NCBI GenBank assembly: GCA_023142905.1
Contig: JAGLIP010000003.1
Coordinates: 1-19,578, forward strand
Length of the DNA stretch: 19,578 nt
From: Candidatus Aenigmatarchaeota archaeon
GTDB lineage: Archaea; EX4484-52; B79-G9
Direction of reading: 5' to 3'
The stretch's first letter is position 1. Every line of letters begins with the position of its first letter. The notes beneath the pieces were generated by a model, which saw only the letters and a program-made list of their open reading frames with translations, made no database searches and had not been told where the DNA came from. Both the position numbers and the translations under genes were made by a program. Positions 1-5,846 of the stretch are shown piece by piece.

Positions 1-49
1 ATATTGAATCGGTATCAGGGTTCTTGTGTCCGAAAATATAAGTTGCCAT
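1..49 (-). CDS. ppaC: Class II (Mn-dependent) inorganic pyrophosphatase, N-terminal fragment
   Basis: Only the first 16 codons are inside the window; they read MATYIFGHKNPDTDSI. The GHKNPDTDSI stretch is the first metal-binding motif (His and two Asp) of the DHH-family class II pyrophosphatases, cytosolic enzymes that hydrolyse PPi to two phosphates and so pull biosynthetic reactions forward. The start is supported by an AGGAG ribosome site (complement of 58-62) eight bases upstream and by a TATA-like element (complement of 86-96) that places transcription start near 66, giving a short leader. The rest of the gene lies left of the window, so family membership rests on this motif alone, which is very characteristic. 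Confidence 0.85.
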   Translation of the reverse strand, partial: MATYIFGHKNPDTDSI

Positions 50-85
50 TTGAATTTCTCCTATACGAATCTTTGGGTTGCTTGA

Positions 86-96
86 TTTTTATATAG
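86..96 (-). promoter_or_regulatory. TATA box of the pyrophosphatase gene
   Basis: On the minus strand the sequence reads CTATATAAAAA, about 42 nt before the ATG. With the usual archaeal TATA-to-start distance of about 25 nt, transcription would begin near 66, just upstream of the AGGAG at 58-62. Confidence 0.5.
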
Positions 97-169
97 TTTG
101 GTGTTTGAAAAAACGAAACCAATTTAAAGAAATGAAACAAATTATTAACCGTCTTAGAGATTGATTAAT

Positions 170-289
170 ATGACCCATACTGAACTTTCATGGTTTCTGT
201 TTATGATTTTTGTTGTTTCTGCATCAGCTGTCGTACTTTTCAAGCGATGGAAGGAAGATTTTTACAATCCCCTTAAAATAAGTTACTGA
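170..289 (+). CDS. Possible small single-pass membrane protein (39 aa)
   Basis: An ATG-to-TGA frame of 39 codons lies between the divergent pyrophosphatase gene and nob1. The product has a short polar N-terminus, one hydrophobic helix at about residues 8-25 (WFLFMIFVVSASAVVLF) and a basic then aromatic tail (KRWKEDFYNPLKISY), the layout of a small membrane peptide with a cytoplasmic C-terminus by the positive-inside rule. A TATA-like AATTTAAAG at about 122-130 lies roughly 45 nt upstream; the ribosome site is weak (AGAGATTG). I recognise no family. The helix plus positive-charge pattern is the main reason to keep it; conservation in relatives would decide. Confidence 0.4.
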   Translation: MTHTELSWFLFMIFVVSASAVVLFKRWKEDFYNPLKISY

Positions 290-343
290 ATTACCGTAAA
301 CATATTTTAAAACAAAAAAGAAATAGTTCTTTAAGGTTACGAT

Positions 344-826
344 ATGGAAAAAATATTTATTTTAGACTCAACCGCATTTCTTGAAGGCGGTGCGGGCGAA
401 TTTCAGGACAAGGCAACTGCAACGGTGTATGAAGTTTTAGAAGAGATAAAAAACGGAAAATCCGCAATAGAGCTTGACCGCATGATTCGAATGGGCATGG
501 CGGTATTTGAGCCTAAAGATGAATCAGTAAAAGAAATAACAGACACCCAAGAAAAGACACAGGACAAGCTTTCAAAAACAGACACAAAGGTTCTTGCATT
601 GGCATACCAGTTTAAAAAAAAGGGAAAGGTACCTGTTCTTGTAAGTGATGATTACGCTATGCAGAATATATGCAAAAACTTAGATATTGAATTTCTGCCG
701 ATGTCAAAAAAAGGCATTACAAAGAAATTTCGCTGGATAAAAATATGCGACAATTGCGGGCGAAAAATAAAGGATGGTGTTTGCGATATCTGTGGTGGCA
801 CTGCCAAATTCAGACCAAGCGCATAA
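344..826 (+). CDS. nob1: Nob1-like rRNA maturation endonuclease (PIN domain + zinc ribbon)
   Basis: The 160-residue protein matches archaeal Nob1, the endonuclease that cuts pre-16S rRNA at its mature 3' end during small-subunit maturation. The PIN domain covers about residues 3-118 and shows the expected acidic residues: Asp8 in ILDSTAFL, Glu33/Glu34 in VLEEI, Asp80 in LSKTD and Asp102/Asp103 in VSDDY. A C-terminal zinc ribbon follows with Cys135, Cys138, Cys147 and Cys150 (CDNCG...CDICG). Length is typical of archaeal Nob1. An AAGGT ribosome site at 333-337 lies six bases before the ATG, and a TATA-like element is at about 299-311. Its stop codon is four bases from that of the convergent PerM-like gene. 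Confidence 0.92.
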   Translation: MEKIFILDSTAFLEGGAGEFQDKATATVYEVLEEIKNGKSAIELDRMIRMGMAVFEPKDESVKEITDTQEKTQDKLSKTDTKVLALAYQFKKKGKVPVLVSDDYAMQNICKNLDIEFLPMSKKGITKKFRWIKICDNCGRKIKDGVCDICGGTAKFRPSA

Positions 827-830
827 ATTT

Positions 831-1874
831 TTATGAACTTGCCTGTTTCTCATCAGACTCCTTAGAAGACATCTTAATACTCAGATCAACATAACTTCTT
901 ATTGCGGTTTCAGCTATGACGAGTATTATTGGGCCTATTATAAATCCCATCATGCCGAATAATACCGGACCGCCAAAAAAGCCGAGAAGTATTGTAAGCG
1001 GATGGACTTTCCCAACTTTTGCACCAATATATGGGCGCAAAAAGATGTCGGGAACAACATTAAGCACCAAAACTCCGAAAACAAGGACATACAGGGCAAG
1101 TAACTCATTTCCTATCAAATACTCATAGGCTGCAAGAGGCACATATACCCACGCCATGCCTATCAAAGGCAAAAAGGATGTAAGTCCTATAAGGACTGCA
1201 AGAATCCATGCATATGGTATGCCTAAAAGCTCAAAACCGACCCAAGCAACAACGGCCATAATAACAGACATTGTTATATACGAGAAAAACAAGACTTCAA
1301 GAGAATTTTTAAGCCCGTAGATCATACTTAATCCGGTTCGGCAATCCCTGTAAGGCAGTGTTCTTATATACTTAACGATTGCATTTTTAAGGCGGATTCC
1401 GTCTTTTAAAAAATAATAAGTTGCAAAAAGATACACCACAATATTCACAAGTATTGTAGGTATGCTCTTAAGATTGGCCATAATCTGATCCATTATATAT
1501 GTTTCAAGCAAGGATATTATCTCCTGCGTGTTTGTAAGGGATTCTGAGAGACCAAATGATTCAAGCGTGGGTCTTAATAACTCCAGAACTTTTGTGACTT
1601 CATCTACAAGGCCGGAAATCTGAGAAACTACGGGTGTTGCATCCCTCACAACCAATGTCACAAAAGCAAAAAGCGATGCCGCTATCAAAAATATTGTGAT
1701 TATCACGGCCAGATTATAGGAACGGACAACTCTTTTTAATCCAAAAATCAAAGGGTGTAAGATGTATGCGGTTATTGCGCCCAGAATTACTGCATTTAAG
1801 AACGGAAGTATTATAAGAAAAGATACTAGGGACACTAAGAAAAGTGAGATAAATTCAAAAGACCAAACTTTCAT
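831..1874 (-). CDS. AI-2E / PerM family membrane transporter
   Basis: A 347-residue polytopic membrane protein with seven or eight hydrophobic segments. Family hallmarks are in the C-terminal half: LTSFLPLIG at about 232-240, then FLRPYIGAKVGKVHPLTILLGFFGG at about 278-302 with the Arg-Pro and His-Pro-Leu positions, and GFIIGPIILV near the end. A soluble stretch at about residues 78-135 separates the first and second halves, as usual in this family. Members are linked to export of AI-2-like compounds in bacteria or to Na+/H+ antiport; the substrate here is unknown. A TATA box lies 27 nt before the ATG, so the mRNA is probably leaderless. The gene is convergent with nob1. Confidence 0.88.
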   Translation of the reverse strand: MKVWSFEFISLFLVSLVSFLIILPFLNAVILGAITAYILHPLIFGLKRVVRSYNLAVIITIFLIAASLFAFVTLVVRDATPVVSQISGLVDEVTKVLELLRPTLESFGLSESLTNTQEIISLLETYIMDQIMANLKSIPTILVNIVVYLFATYYFLKDGIRLKNAIVKYIRTLPYRDCRTGLSMIYGLKNSLEVLFFSYITMSVIMAVVAWVGFELLGIPYAWILAVLIGLTSFLPLIGMAWVYVPLAAYEYLIGNELLALYVLVFGVLVLNVVPDIFLRPYIGAKVGKVHPLTILLGFFGGPVLFGMMGFIIGPIILVIAETAIRSYVDLSIKMSSKESDEKQASS

Positions 1875-1895
1875 AACAAGTATATGTTTTATTCG

Positions 1896-1905
1896 GTTTT
1901 ATATG
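1896..1905 (-). promoter_or_regulatory. TATA box for leaderless PerM-like mRNA
   Basis: The minus strand reads CATATAAAAC. Its centre is 27 nt before the ATG at 1874, so transcription should start at or next to the start codon. No ribosome site precedes that ATG, in agreement. Confidence 0.55.
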
Positions 1906-1939
1906 TTTGCCTCCGAATTTCCAAAAACTTCAATAACTT

Positions 1940-2311
1940 TTAACTATCTTGTACGAACGCGTTATAGTTTTTTATGTCCACACAAACAGAACGATATATA
2001 TTGGGGGAGCCACACTGATTTTTTCCGAAAAAAATAGTTGTTATGGGATCGTATTTATATGTCTGTGAAGCCGTACATTCAACCCACATATCAATGCAAA
2101 ACATATCTTTTGGACAGTTGTTTAAATCCATACGACAGGGAGTTTCTTCAAAAACAGGTGTTGAAAGGAAATCACCATAAATAAGGTATACAGACAGTAT
2201 AGAACTAAAAAAAACTACAAGAGCAAATAATTTCTCTTTTTTTGTGTTTCTTTTTTTGTGTTTCTCTAAAAAAAAGCCGCCGCCGCCAAAATACCGCAGT
2301 AGAAAATCCAT
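1940..2311 (-). CDS. Small one-TM protein with Cys-rich extracytoplasmic part (unknown)
   Basis: The frame is open to 2353, but I prefer the ATG at 2311 (123 residues) because a TATA box (complement of 2334-2345) lies 28 nt upstream of it, giving a leaderless mRNA. The protein begins MDFLLRYFGGGGFFLEK, followed by a highly basic segment, a transmembrane helix (LFALVVFFSSILSVYLIYG, about residues 29-47) and a C-terminal domain with six cysteines (CRMDLNNC, CIDMWVEC, QC, VC). That spacing suggests a disulfide-bonded outer domain. No family is recognised. A 14-base tandem repeat (2236-2263) codes for part of the basic segment and may be a recent slippage. Probably a lineage-specific membrane protein. 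Confidence 0.55.
   Translation of the reverse strand: MDFLLRYFGGGGFFLEKHKKRNTKKEKLFALVVFFSSILSVYLIYGDFLSTPVFEETPCRMDLNNCPKDMFCIDMWVECTASQTYKYDPITTIFFGKNQCGSPNIYRSVCVDIKNYNAFVQDS
2236..2263. repeat. Tandem 14-bp repeat (2 copies) inside a CDS
   Basis: CTTTTTTTGTGTTT occurs twice in direct succession (2236-2249 and 2250-2263). The unit is not a multiple of three, so a copy-number change would shift the reading frame of the small membrane-protein gene at the join of its basic stretch. Confidence 0.8.
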
Positions 2312-2333
2312 AACAATTTTTTGTTCTTTGCAG

Positions 2334-2345
2334 TTATATATTTTT
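2334..2345 (-). promoter_or_regulatory. TATA box deciding the 2311 start
   Basis: The minus strand reads AAAAATATATAA, centred 28 nt before the ATG at 2311 and inside the longer open frame that begins at 2353. Its position supports the shorter, leaderless product. Confidence 0.45.
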
Positions 2346-2387
2346 TTGCGCATTTATGTAAATTATTTACTTGCAAACTAAAACAAA

Positions 2388-2399
2388 ACTATATATAAT
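2388..2399 (+). promoter_or_regulatory. TATA box of tfs
   Basis: ACTATATATAAT, about 55 nt before the ATG. It implies a leader of roughly 30 nt that contains the GGTGAT ribosome site. The element is nearly symmetric and could also fire leftward. Confidence 0.5.
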
Positions 2400-2447
2400 T
2401 TAGCATACAATGTGTTAAAATTTTACAATCCTCTCAGGTGATGCAGA

Positions 2448-2777
2448 ATGAAATTATGTGATAAATGCGGAACACTTATGAGCCCTTATAAACACAACAA
2501 CAAAGTAACGCTTGTGTGCCCTAAATGCGGCGAAAAAACAGCAATAGAGAAAGGCGCTTCATTTAAGATAACCGAAAAAATCAACCATACATTAAAAGAT
2601 ACCATCGTTGTAAATGAAAATACTAAGATGACTCTCCCCACAACAAAAATAGACTGCCCCGAATGCGGACACGCGGAAGCCGGCTGGTGGACACTACAGA
2701 CAAGATCATCTGATGAGCCTGAAACACGATTCTATCGCTGCACCAAATGCAGGAACACATGGAGAGAATACAGCTAA
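2448..2777 (+). CDS. tfs: Transcription factor S (TFS), archaeal TFIIS-like transcript cleavage factor
   Basis: The 109-residue protein has two zinc ribbons. The N-terminal one (Cys4, Cys7, Cys24, Cys27) resembles RPB9; the C-terminal one begins CPECGHAEAGWWTLQTRSSDEPETRF and ends YRCTKCRNTWREYS. The Asp-Glu pair in SSDEPETRF is the acidic hairpin tip that enters the RNA polymerase secondary channel and stimulates cleavage of backtracked RNA, so this is TFS rather than an RpoM/RPB9-only protein. A perfect AGGTGATG ribosome site (2436-2443) lies four bases before the ATG and a TATA box is at about 2388-2399. It heads a cluster with an OB-fold protein and PCNA. Confidence 0.95.
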   Translation: MKLCDKCGTLMSPYKHNNKVTLVCPKCGEKTAIEKGASFKITEKINHTLKDTIVVNENTKMTLPTTKIDCPECGHAEAGWWTLQTRSSDEPETRFYRCTKCRNTWREYS

Positions 2778-2786
2778 AATTTTACA

Positions 2787-2797
2787 AATATATTTAA
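2787..2797 (+). promoter_or_regulatory. TATA box for leaderless OB-fold gene
   Basis: AATATATTTAA centred about 30 nt before the ATG at 2822, with no ribosome site in between. This places the start at 2822 rather than at the TTG two codons earlier (2816). Confidence 0.5.
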
Positions 2798-2821
2798 AAT
2801 TCCTTTAAACACTGTTTGTTT

Positions 2822-3142
2822 ATGGAATATAAACAACTGCCTGCAAAAGAAATGACGATACGGGATCTTACTTCTTCCAATATGCGTGTAAGGCTTATAG
2901 GAACCGCCATAAGCAAGGAAGAGAATGGATTCATGCTTGACGACACTACCGGAGCCATAAAAGTCATATGCGAAAAAAATGCGCTCACACACATTACTGA
3001 AAAATCAACAATTCAGGCGCTTGGTTGGGTTTCTGCAAATGCAAGCAATGAAATGGAAATTCGCGCAGACATACTGACAACGCTTAATGGTCTTAACCTA
3101 AAACTTTACAGGCGAACTTTAGAAAACACCACTGAAAATTAA
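2822..3142 (+). CDS. Single OB-fold nucleic-acid-binding protein
   Basis: A 106-residue protein whose sequence follows an OB fold: a strand in RVRLIGTAIS (about 22-31), a turn and strand in GFMLDDTTGAIKVICE (about 36-51), then TIQALGWVSA (about 62-71) and MEIRADILTTL. The FMLDDTTGAI motif is typical of tRNA_anti/RPA-type OB domains. No other domain is present, so it looks like a small RPA32- or Stn1-like ssDNA-binding subunit or a general RNA/DNA binder. It sits between tfs and the PCNA gene, which suggests a role in replication or transcription; that is inference. The start at 2822 is set by the TATA spacing. Confidence 0.7.
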   Translation: MEYKQLPAKEMTIRDLTSSNMRVRLIGTAISKEENGFMLDDTTGAIKVICEKNALTHITEKSTIQALGWVSANASNEMEIRADILTTLNGLNLKLYRRTLENTTEN

Positions 3143-3206
3143 AACAACCTTTTTAAAAATGCCCTCTAAAAATAATAAGTATTTAAGATAATTAAGAGGA
3201 TTTACT

Positions 3207-3956
3207 ATGTTTAATGCAACACTTTCCAATGTATCCGTTTTCAAGGATGCGTTATCCGCAGTATCGGAACTTGTAAGTGAAGGGACATTTATGGCCAAAA
3301 AAGACGGCCTTTTCTTTACAGCAACAGACCCTACAATGGTTACACTTGTTGATTTCAAGTTTATGGCAGGTGCTTTTGAAGAATATAAAACAGAAGCAGA
3401 TGCAGAAATAAGCATCAGTCTTGAAAATCTTTTGAATGTATTAAGAAGAGCAAAGGCAACAGACAAAGTCTCGCTTGAGCTTGACAATAACGCAAACAAG
3501 CTTAAAATTTCGCTTTCAGGCAACTCTGAGAGAAAATTCACAATACCCCTTTTAGATATTGAAAAAGGAGAAGTCCCTGAAATGAAGCTTGACTTCCCTG
3601 CAACAGTTGAAATATCAACAGGCATACTTTCAGACGGAATTGCTGATGCTTCAATTGTAACAGACACTATTGTTCTTGGAGTAAATACAAATGATTTTTC
3701 AATGAGCGCTGAAGGAGACCTTTCCGATGCCCAGCTAAAACTTAAGGGCGGAGCAGAAGGCGTTGTCGGCATTGCGACAAAGGGTGAAGAAAAATCCAAA
3801 TATTCTTTAGAATACCTGAAAAAAATCGAGAAAGGCGGCAAAATCGCAAACACTGTAAAAATACAGTTTGGAACCGACTATCCTTTAAAAGTAACATTTA
3901 CAGAAAAAGATGTTGCTGAGATTTCTTATGTGTTGGCGCCAAGAGTCGACGATTGA
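3207..3956 (+). CDS. pcn: DNA polymerase sliding clamp (PCNA)
   Basis: The 249-residue length and the whole sequence fit archaeal PCNA, the homotrimeric ring that tethers polymerase, ligase, Fen1 and other PIP-box proteins to DNA. Visible landmarks are the N-terminal domain with DPTMVTLVDFKF (about 39-50), the central domain with VSLELDNNANKLKISL (about 90-105), and the C-terminal YPLKVTF...ISYVLAPRVDD, the standard clamp ending. A GAGGA ribosome site at 3196-3200 lies six bases before the ATG. The stop codon is three bases from the stop of the convergent alkD-like gene. Only one PCNA gene is in the window. Confidence 0.95.
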   Translation: MFNATLSNVSVFKDALSAVSELVSEGTFMAKKDGLFFTATDPTMVTLVDFKFMAGAFEEYKTEADAEISISLENLLNVLRRAKATDKVSLELDNNANKLKISLSGNSERKFTIPLLDIEKGEVPEMKLDFPATVEISTGILSDGIADASIVTDTIVLGVNTNDFSMSAEGDLSDAQLKLKGGAEGVVGIATKGEEKSKYSLEYLKKIEKGGKIANTVKIQFGTDYPLKVTFTEKDVAEISYVLAPRVDD

Positions 3957-3959
3957 TAT

Positions 3960-4655
3960 TCATTTTTTCAAATAAAACTTTCTTTTCTTGTTGTCGAATT
4001 TTTCAATAGCGTATCTTAAAGCAGTTCTTGGCATTTCTTTGTAGTGCTTGTTTAAGAATTCTTCTTCTTTTTTGTGATTCCTGTTTCCAATTTCCCGCAG
4101 CATCCAGCCAACTGCTTTATGTATCAGGGCATGGCTATCGTAAAGAAGAATTTCTGAAATATTAAACGCATCATCAAAGTCATTATTTCTTATGAACGCA
4201 AAAGTTGATAGTATGGCTATTCTTTTTTCCCAGAGGTTGTCTGATTTTGCCAGGCCATATAATATTAAGCGGTTTTTTTCCAAAAGATAGTCGCCTAAAA
4301 TATACGGCGCAGAACTGTCAACCAAATCCCAATTATTTATGTTGCCGGTGTTTTTAAGATAAAAATCAACAATTATTTTTTTATCTTTTGCATCTGCTTT
4401 TTTATATTTTTCAATAAGAATGAATAATGATGTAAGCCGGTATTCGTGTATTTTACTTTCAAGCAGGGCTTTTATATCGCCTAAAGCCAAATCAGGATAT
4501 TTCTTTGCGATTTTTCTCTGCTCGGGGACTTTTATGCCGAGGAATATGTCTCCTTCGCCGTATTCTCCTTTGCCCGTCTTAAAAAATTTTGCAAGTATTT
4601 TAGCTTTTTTGGGGTTCGCAAGTTTTTGGAGGTCTTGCTTAAGTCTATTAATCAT
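3960..4655 (-). CDS. alkD: AlkD-like DNA alkylation repair glycosylase
   Basis: A 231-residue all-helical HEAT-like protein of the AlkC/AlkD family, which removes bulky or positively charged alkylated bases such as N3- and N7-alkylpurines without flipping the base. The residues lining the lesion site in Bacillus cereus AlkD have equivalents here: Trp109 and Asp113 in NNWDLVD, Arg145 in LWEKRIAI and Trp184 in AVGWMLREIG. Length is normal for the family. No clear ribosome site precedes the ATG; an A/T element about 23 nt upstream would suit a leaderless mRNA. Part of its 3' coding region is duplicated at 5263-5322. Confidence 0.9.
   Translation of the reverse strand: MINRLKQDLQKLANPKKAKILAKFFKTGKGEYGEGDIFLGIKVPEQRKIAKKYPDLALGDIKALLESKIHEYRLTSLFILIEKYKKADAKDKKIIVDFYLKNTGNINNWDLVDSSAPYILGDYLLEKNRLILYGLAKSDNLWEKRIAILSTFAFIRNNDFDDAFNISEILLYDSHALIHKAVGWMLREIGNRNHKKEEEFLNKHYKEMPRTALRYAIEKFDNKKRKFYLKK
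4016..4056. repeat. 41-bp exact repeat, copy 1 (inside alkD)
   Basis: These 41 bases, coding for AlkD residues of about 201-213 around NKHYKEMPRTAL, recur without a mismatch and in the same orientation at 5263-5303. Confidence 0.9.
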
Positions 4656-4709
4656 AATATTAATTATGTTTTATTTGTTAAATGTGTTCCCCGAGTTTCC
4701 AATAGATTT

Positions 4710-4802
4710 TATGCGCGGACACCAATTTGCGCATACCGTATCAAATGCGAGAGTTATACGCGAAAAGCAACTGGTTGTTAATTTCAACTTTCGATGGGCG
4801 TA
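4710..4802. other. Cluster of inverted repeats between alkD and an orphan gene
   Basis: Two nested structures occur in a stretch that is visibly richer in G and C than its flanks. The first is TATGCGC (4710-4716) with GCGCATA (4729-4735), a perfect 7-bp pair with a 12-base loop. The second is TACG (4757-4760) with CGTA (4799-4802) enclosing CGAAA (4761-4765) with TTTCG (4789-4793) and an inner GTTG/CAAC. This could be a small RNA, a protein-binding region or the remains of an insertion. No promoter was convincing for a plus-strand RNA; a TATA-like element at 4817-4832 could read leftward into it. Confidence 0.4.
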
Positions 4803-4841
4803 AAAAAAGAAATGCAAACATATTTAAATATTTGATTTTTA

Positions 4842-4857
4842 ATTACTTAAAAGTAAT
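4842..4857. promoter_or_regulatory. 16-bp palindrome, possible operator
   Basis: ATTACTT-AA-AAGTAAT is a perfect 7-bp inverted repeat with a 2-bp centre. It lies between the TATA-like element (about 4819-4830) and the start of the orphan gene, over the predicted transcription start, where a bound dimeric repressor would block initiation. Confidence 0.4.
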
Positions 4858-4874
4858 ATCGCGTGGTAAGATTT

Positions 4875-5249
4875 ATGAAATTTCCTGATATAAAATCGAA
4901 ATTAGAAAGAATGAACTATATACTTCGCGGAAATGCATGGATTTCAGAGGGGTCTACTTATATTCCTGATTATCTACGCGTAAAGCATAATTGTTCGGTA
5001 CTAGAACAATACACTAGAAGACAAATAGATAAAGCAATAAAAGAAAATCCGGACAATTGGGGAGATAATGATTTAATTAAAAGAATGGAAAACGGTCATA
5101 TTGACGGAAGTGATCCCCAATTAAATTGGGGCTGTGAGAGTGTAATGTTTGATTTCCTGAATAATGGCATATATAATAAGGTTGTCCCTGCAGTACTTGA
5201 GATGTACAAAAAGACAGTTAACGGGGATAATATCAAAGCAAATATATAA
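4875..5249 (+). CDS. Hypothetical soluble protein (124 aa)
   Basis: I do not recognise a family. The frame is open from a GTG at 4863; I chose the ATG at 4875 because it leaves a leader of about 24 nt after the predicted transcription start near 4851. The protein (MKFPDIKSKLERMNYILRG...) is hydrophilic, mixed alpha/beta by inspection, without membrane segments or signal peptide, and has only two cysteines. The middle is rich in Asn, Asp and Gly (ENPDNWGDNDLIKRMENGHIDGSD). It is preceded by a palindromic operator candidate and flanked by the alkD gene and a broken alkD copy, so the gene may have arrived with a local rearrangement. Confidence 0.5.
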   Translation: MKFPDIKSKLERMNYILRGNAWISEGSTYIPDYLRVKHNCSVLEQYTRRQIDKAIKENPDNWGDNDLIKRMENGHIDGSDPQLNWGCESVMFDFLNNGIYNKVVPAVLEMYKKTVNGDNIKANI

Positions 5250-5262
5250 CATATTAAACGAA

Positions 5263-5322
5263 TTAAAGCAGTTCTTGGCATTTCTTTGTAGTGCTTGTTT
5301 AAGTTTTTTTCTGATTCCGGTT
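5263..5322 (-). pseudogene. Remnant of a duplicated alkD 3' segment
   Basis: Positions 5263-5303 are identical over 41 bases to 4016-4056 inside the alkD-like gene and in the same orientation. Just beyond, TTTTTTCTGATTCCGGTT (5305-5322) resembles alkD TTTTTTGTGATTCCTGTT after a gap of about 10 bases. The fragment would code for the KHYKEMPRTAL stretch near the AlkD C-terminus but has no start and diverges after that into an unrelated frame. It is therefore a non-functional piece of a second or former alkD copy. Confidence 0.75.
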
Positions 5323-5332
5323 AAATAAATTA

Positions 5333-5341
5333 ATTATATAA
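5333..5341 (+). promoter_or_regulatory. TATA box for leaderless C39-like peptidase gene
   Basis: ATTATATAA is centred 28 nt before the ATG at 5365. There is no ribosome site upstream of that ATG. Confidence 0.5.
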
Positions 5342-5364
5342 GGCAAAACAAACAATAGTGCCTC

Positions 5365-5829
5365 ATGTTAAAAATCAAGCCTTTCAAGCAGACAAAGGGA
5401 TATTGCGGGCCTGCATCGCTTAAGATGCTATTGTCTTATTACGGAATAGACAAGTCAGAAGATTATCTGGCAAAATTGGTGGGGGCTTCAAGAGAGACCG
5501 GCTGCGGTGAGGATGGTTTGATGGATGCCGGGAAAAAGCTAGGGTTCAAAGCATATTCTAAAGTTGAAAGTTCCATAGAGGAATTGAAAGAACTTATTGA
5601 AAAAGGAATTCCTGTAATGGTGGCTTGGTTCTCGCCGGAAGAGAACGGCCATTACTCGCTTGTGATTGGTTTCGAAAAAAATAAAATTGTGATGAACGAC
5701 CCACATTTCGGAAAAGAGATTAAGATGGACATTAAACAATTTCTTATCCGCTGGTTTGATTTTGACAATTATCCGATAAAAGATTGCTCTGAGCTTGGCA
5801 TCAGACGAATCATTGTGATACAAAAATGA
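5365..5829 (+). CDS. Stand-alone C39-like (papain-fold) cysteine peptidase
   Basis: The 154-residue protein is a complete C39-like domain with no transporter or signal peptide attached. The catalytic triad can be read directly: Cys14 in KGYCGPASLKMLL, with the oxyanion Gln9 before it, His96 in NGHYSLVIGF, and Asp112 in MNDPHFG. C39 domains fused to ABC exporters cut double-glycine leader peptides; free-standing ones in archaea are mostly uncharacterised and may process small peptides or proteins. It looks cytoplasmic. No obvious substrate gene (short ORF with a Gly-Gly leader) is adjacent. Convergent with the MoxR operon. An unusual second Cys-Gly (TGCGEDG, residues 45-51) is present. Confidence 0.8.
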   Translation: MLKIKPFKQTKGYCGPASLKMLLSYYGIDKSEDYLAKLVGASRETGCGEDGLMDAGKKLGFKAYSKVESSIEELKELIEKGIPVMVAWFSPEENGHYSLVIGFEKNKIVMNDPHFGKEIKMDIKQFLIRWFDFDNYPIKDCSELGIRRIIVIQK

Positions 5830-5846
5830 ACATTCTTTTTTTAGGA

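Noticed and set aside
3119..3853. Long minus-strand open frame (244 codons)
   Set aside because: It lies antisense to the PCNA gene, has a Ser-rich nonsense-like translation and no promoter or ribosome site.
4420..4803. Plus-strand ORF of 127 codons over alkD and the inverted repeats
   Set aside because: Mostly antisense to alkD; the end is only open by chance through the inverted-repeat region.
5096..5281. Minus-strand ORF starting MPRTAL
   Set aside because: Its start is the alkD relic and the rest is antisense to the orphan gene, so it is not a gene.
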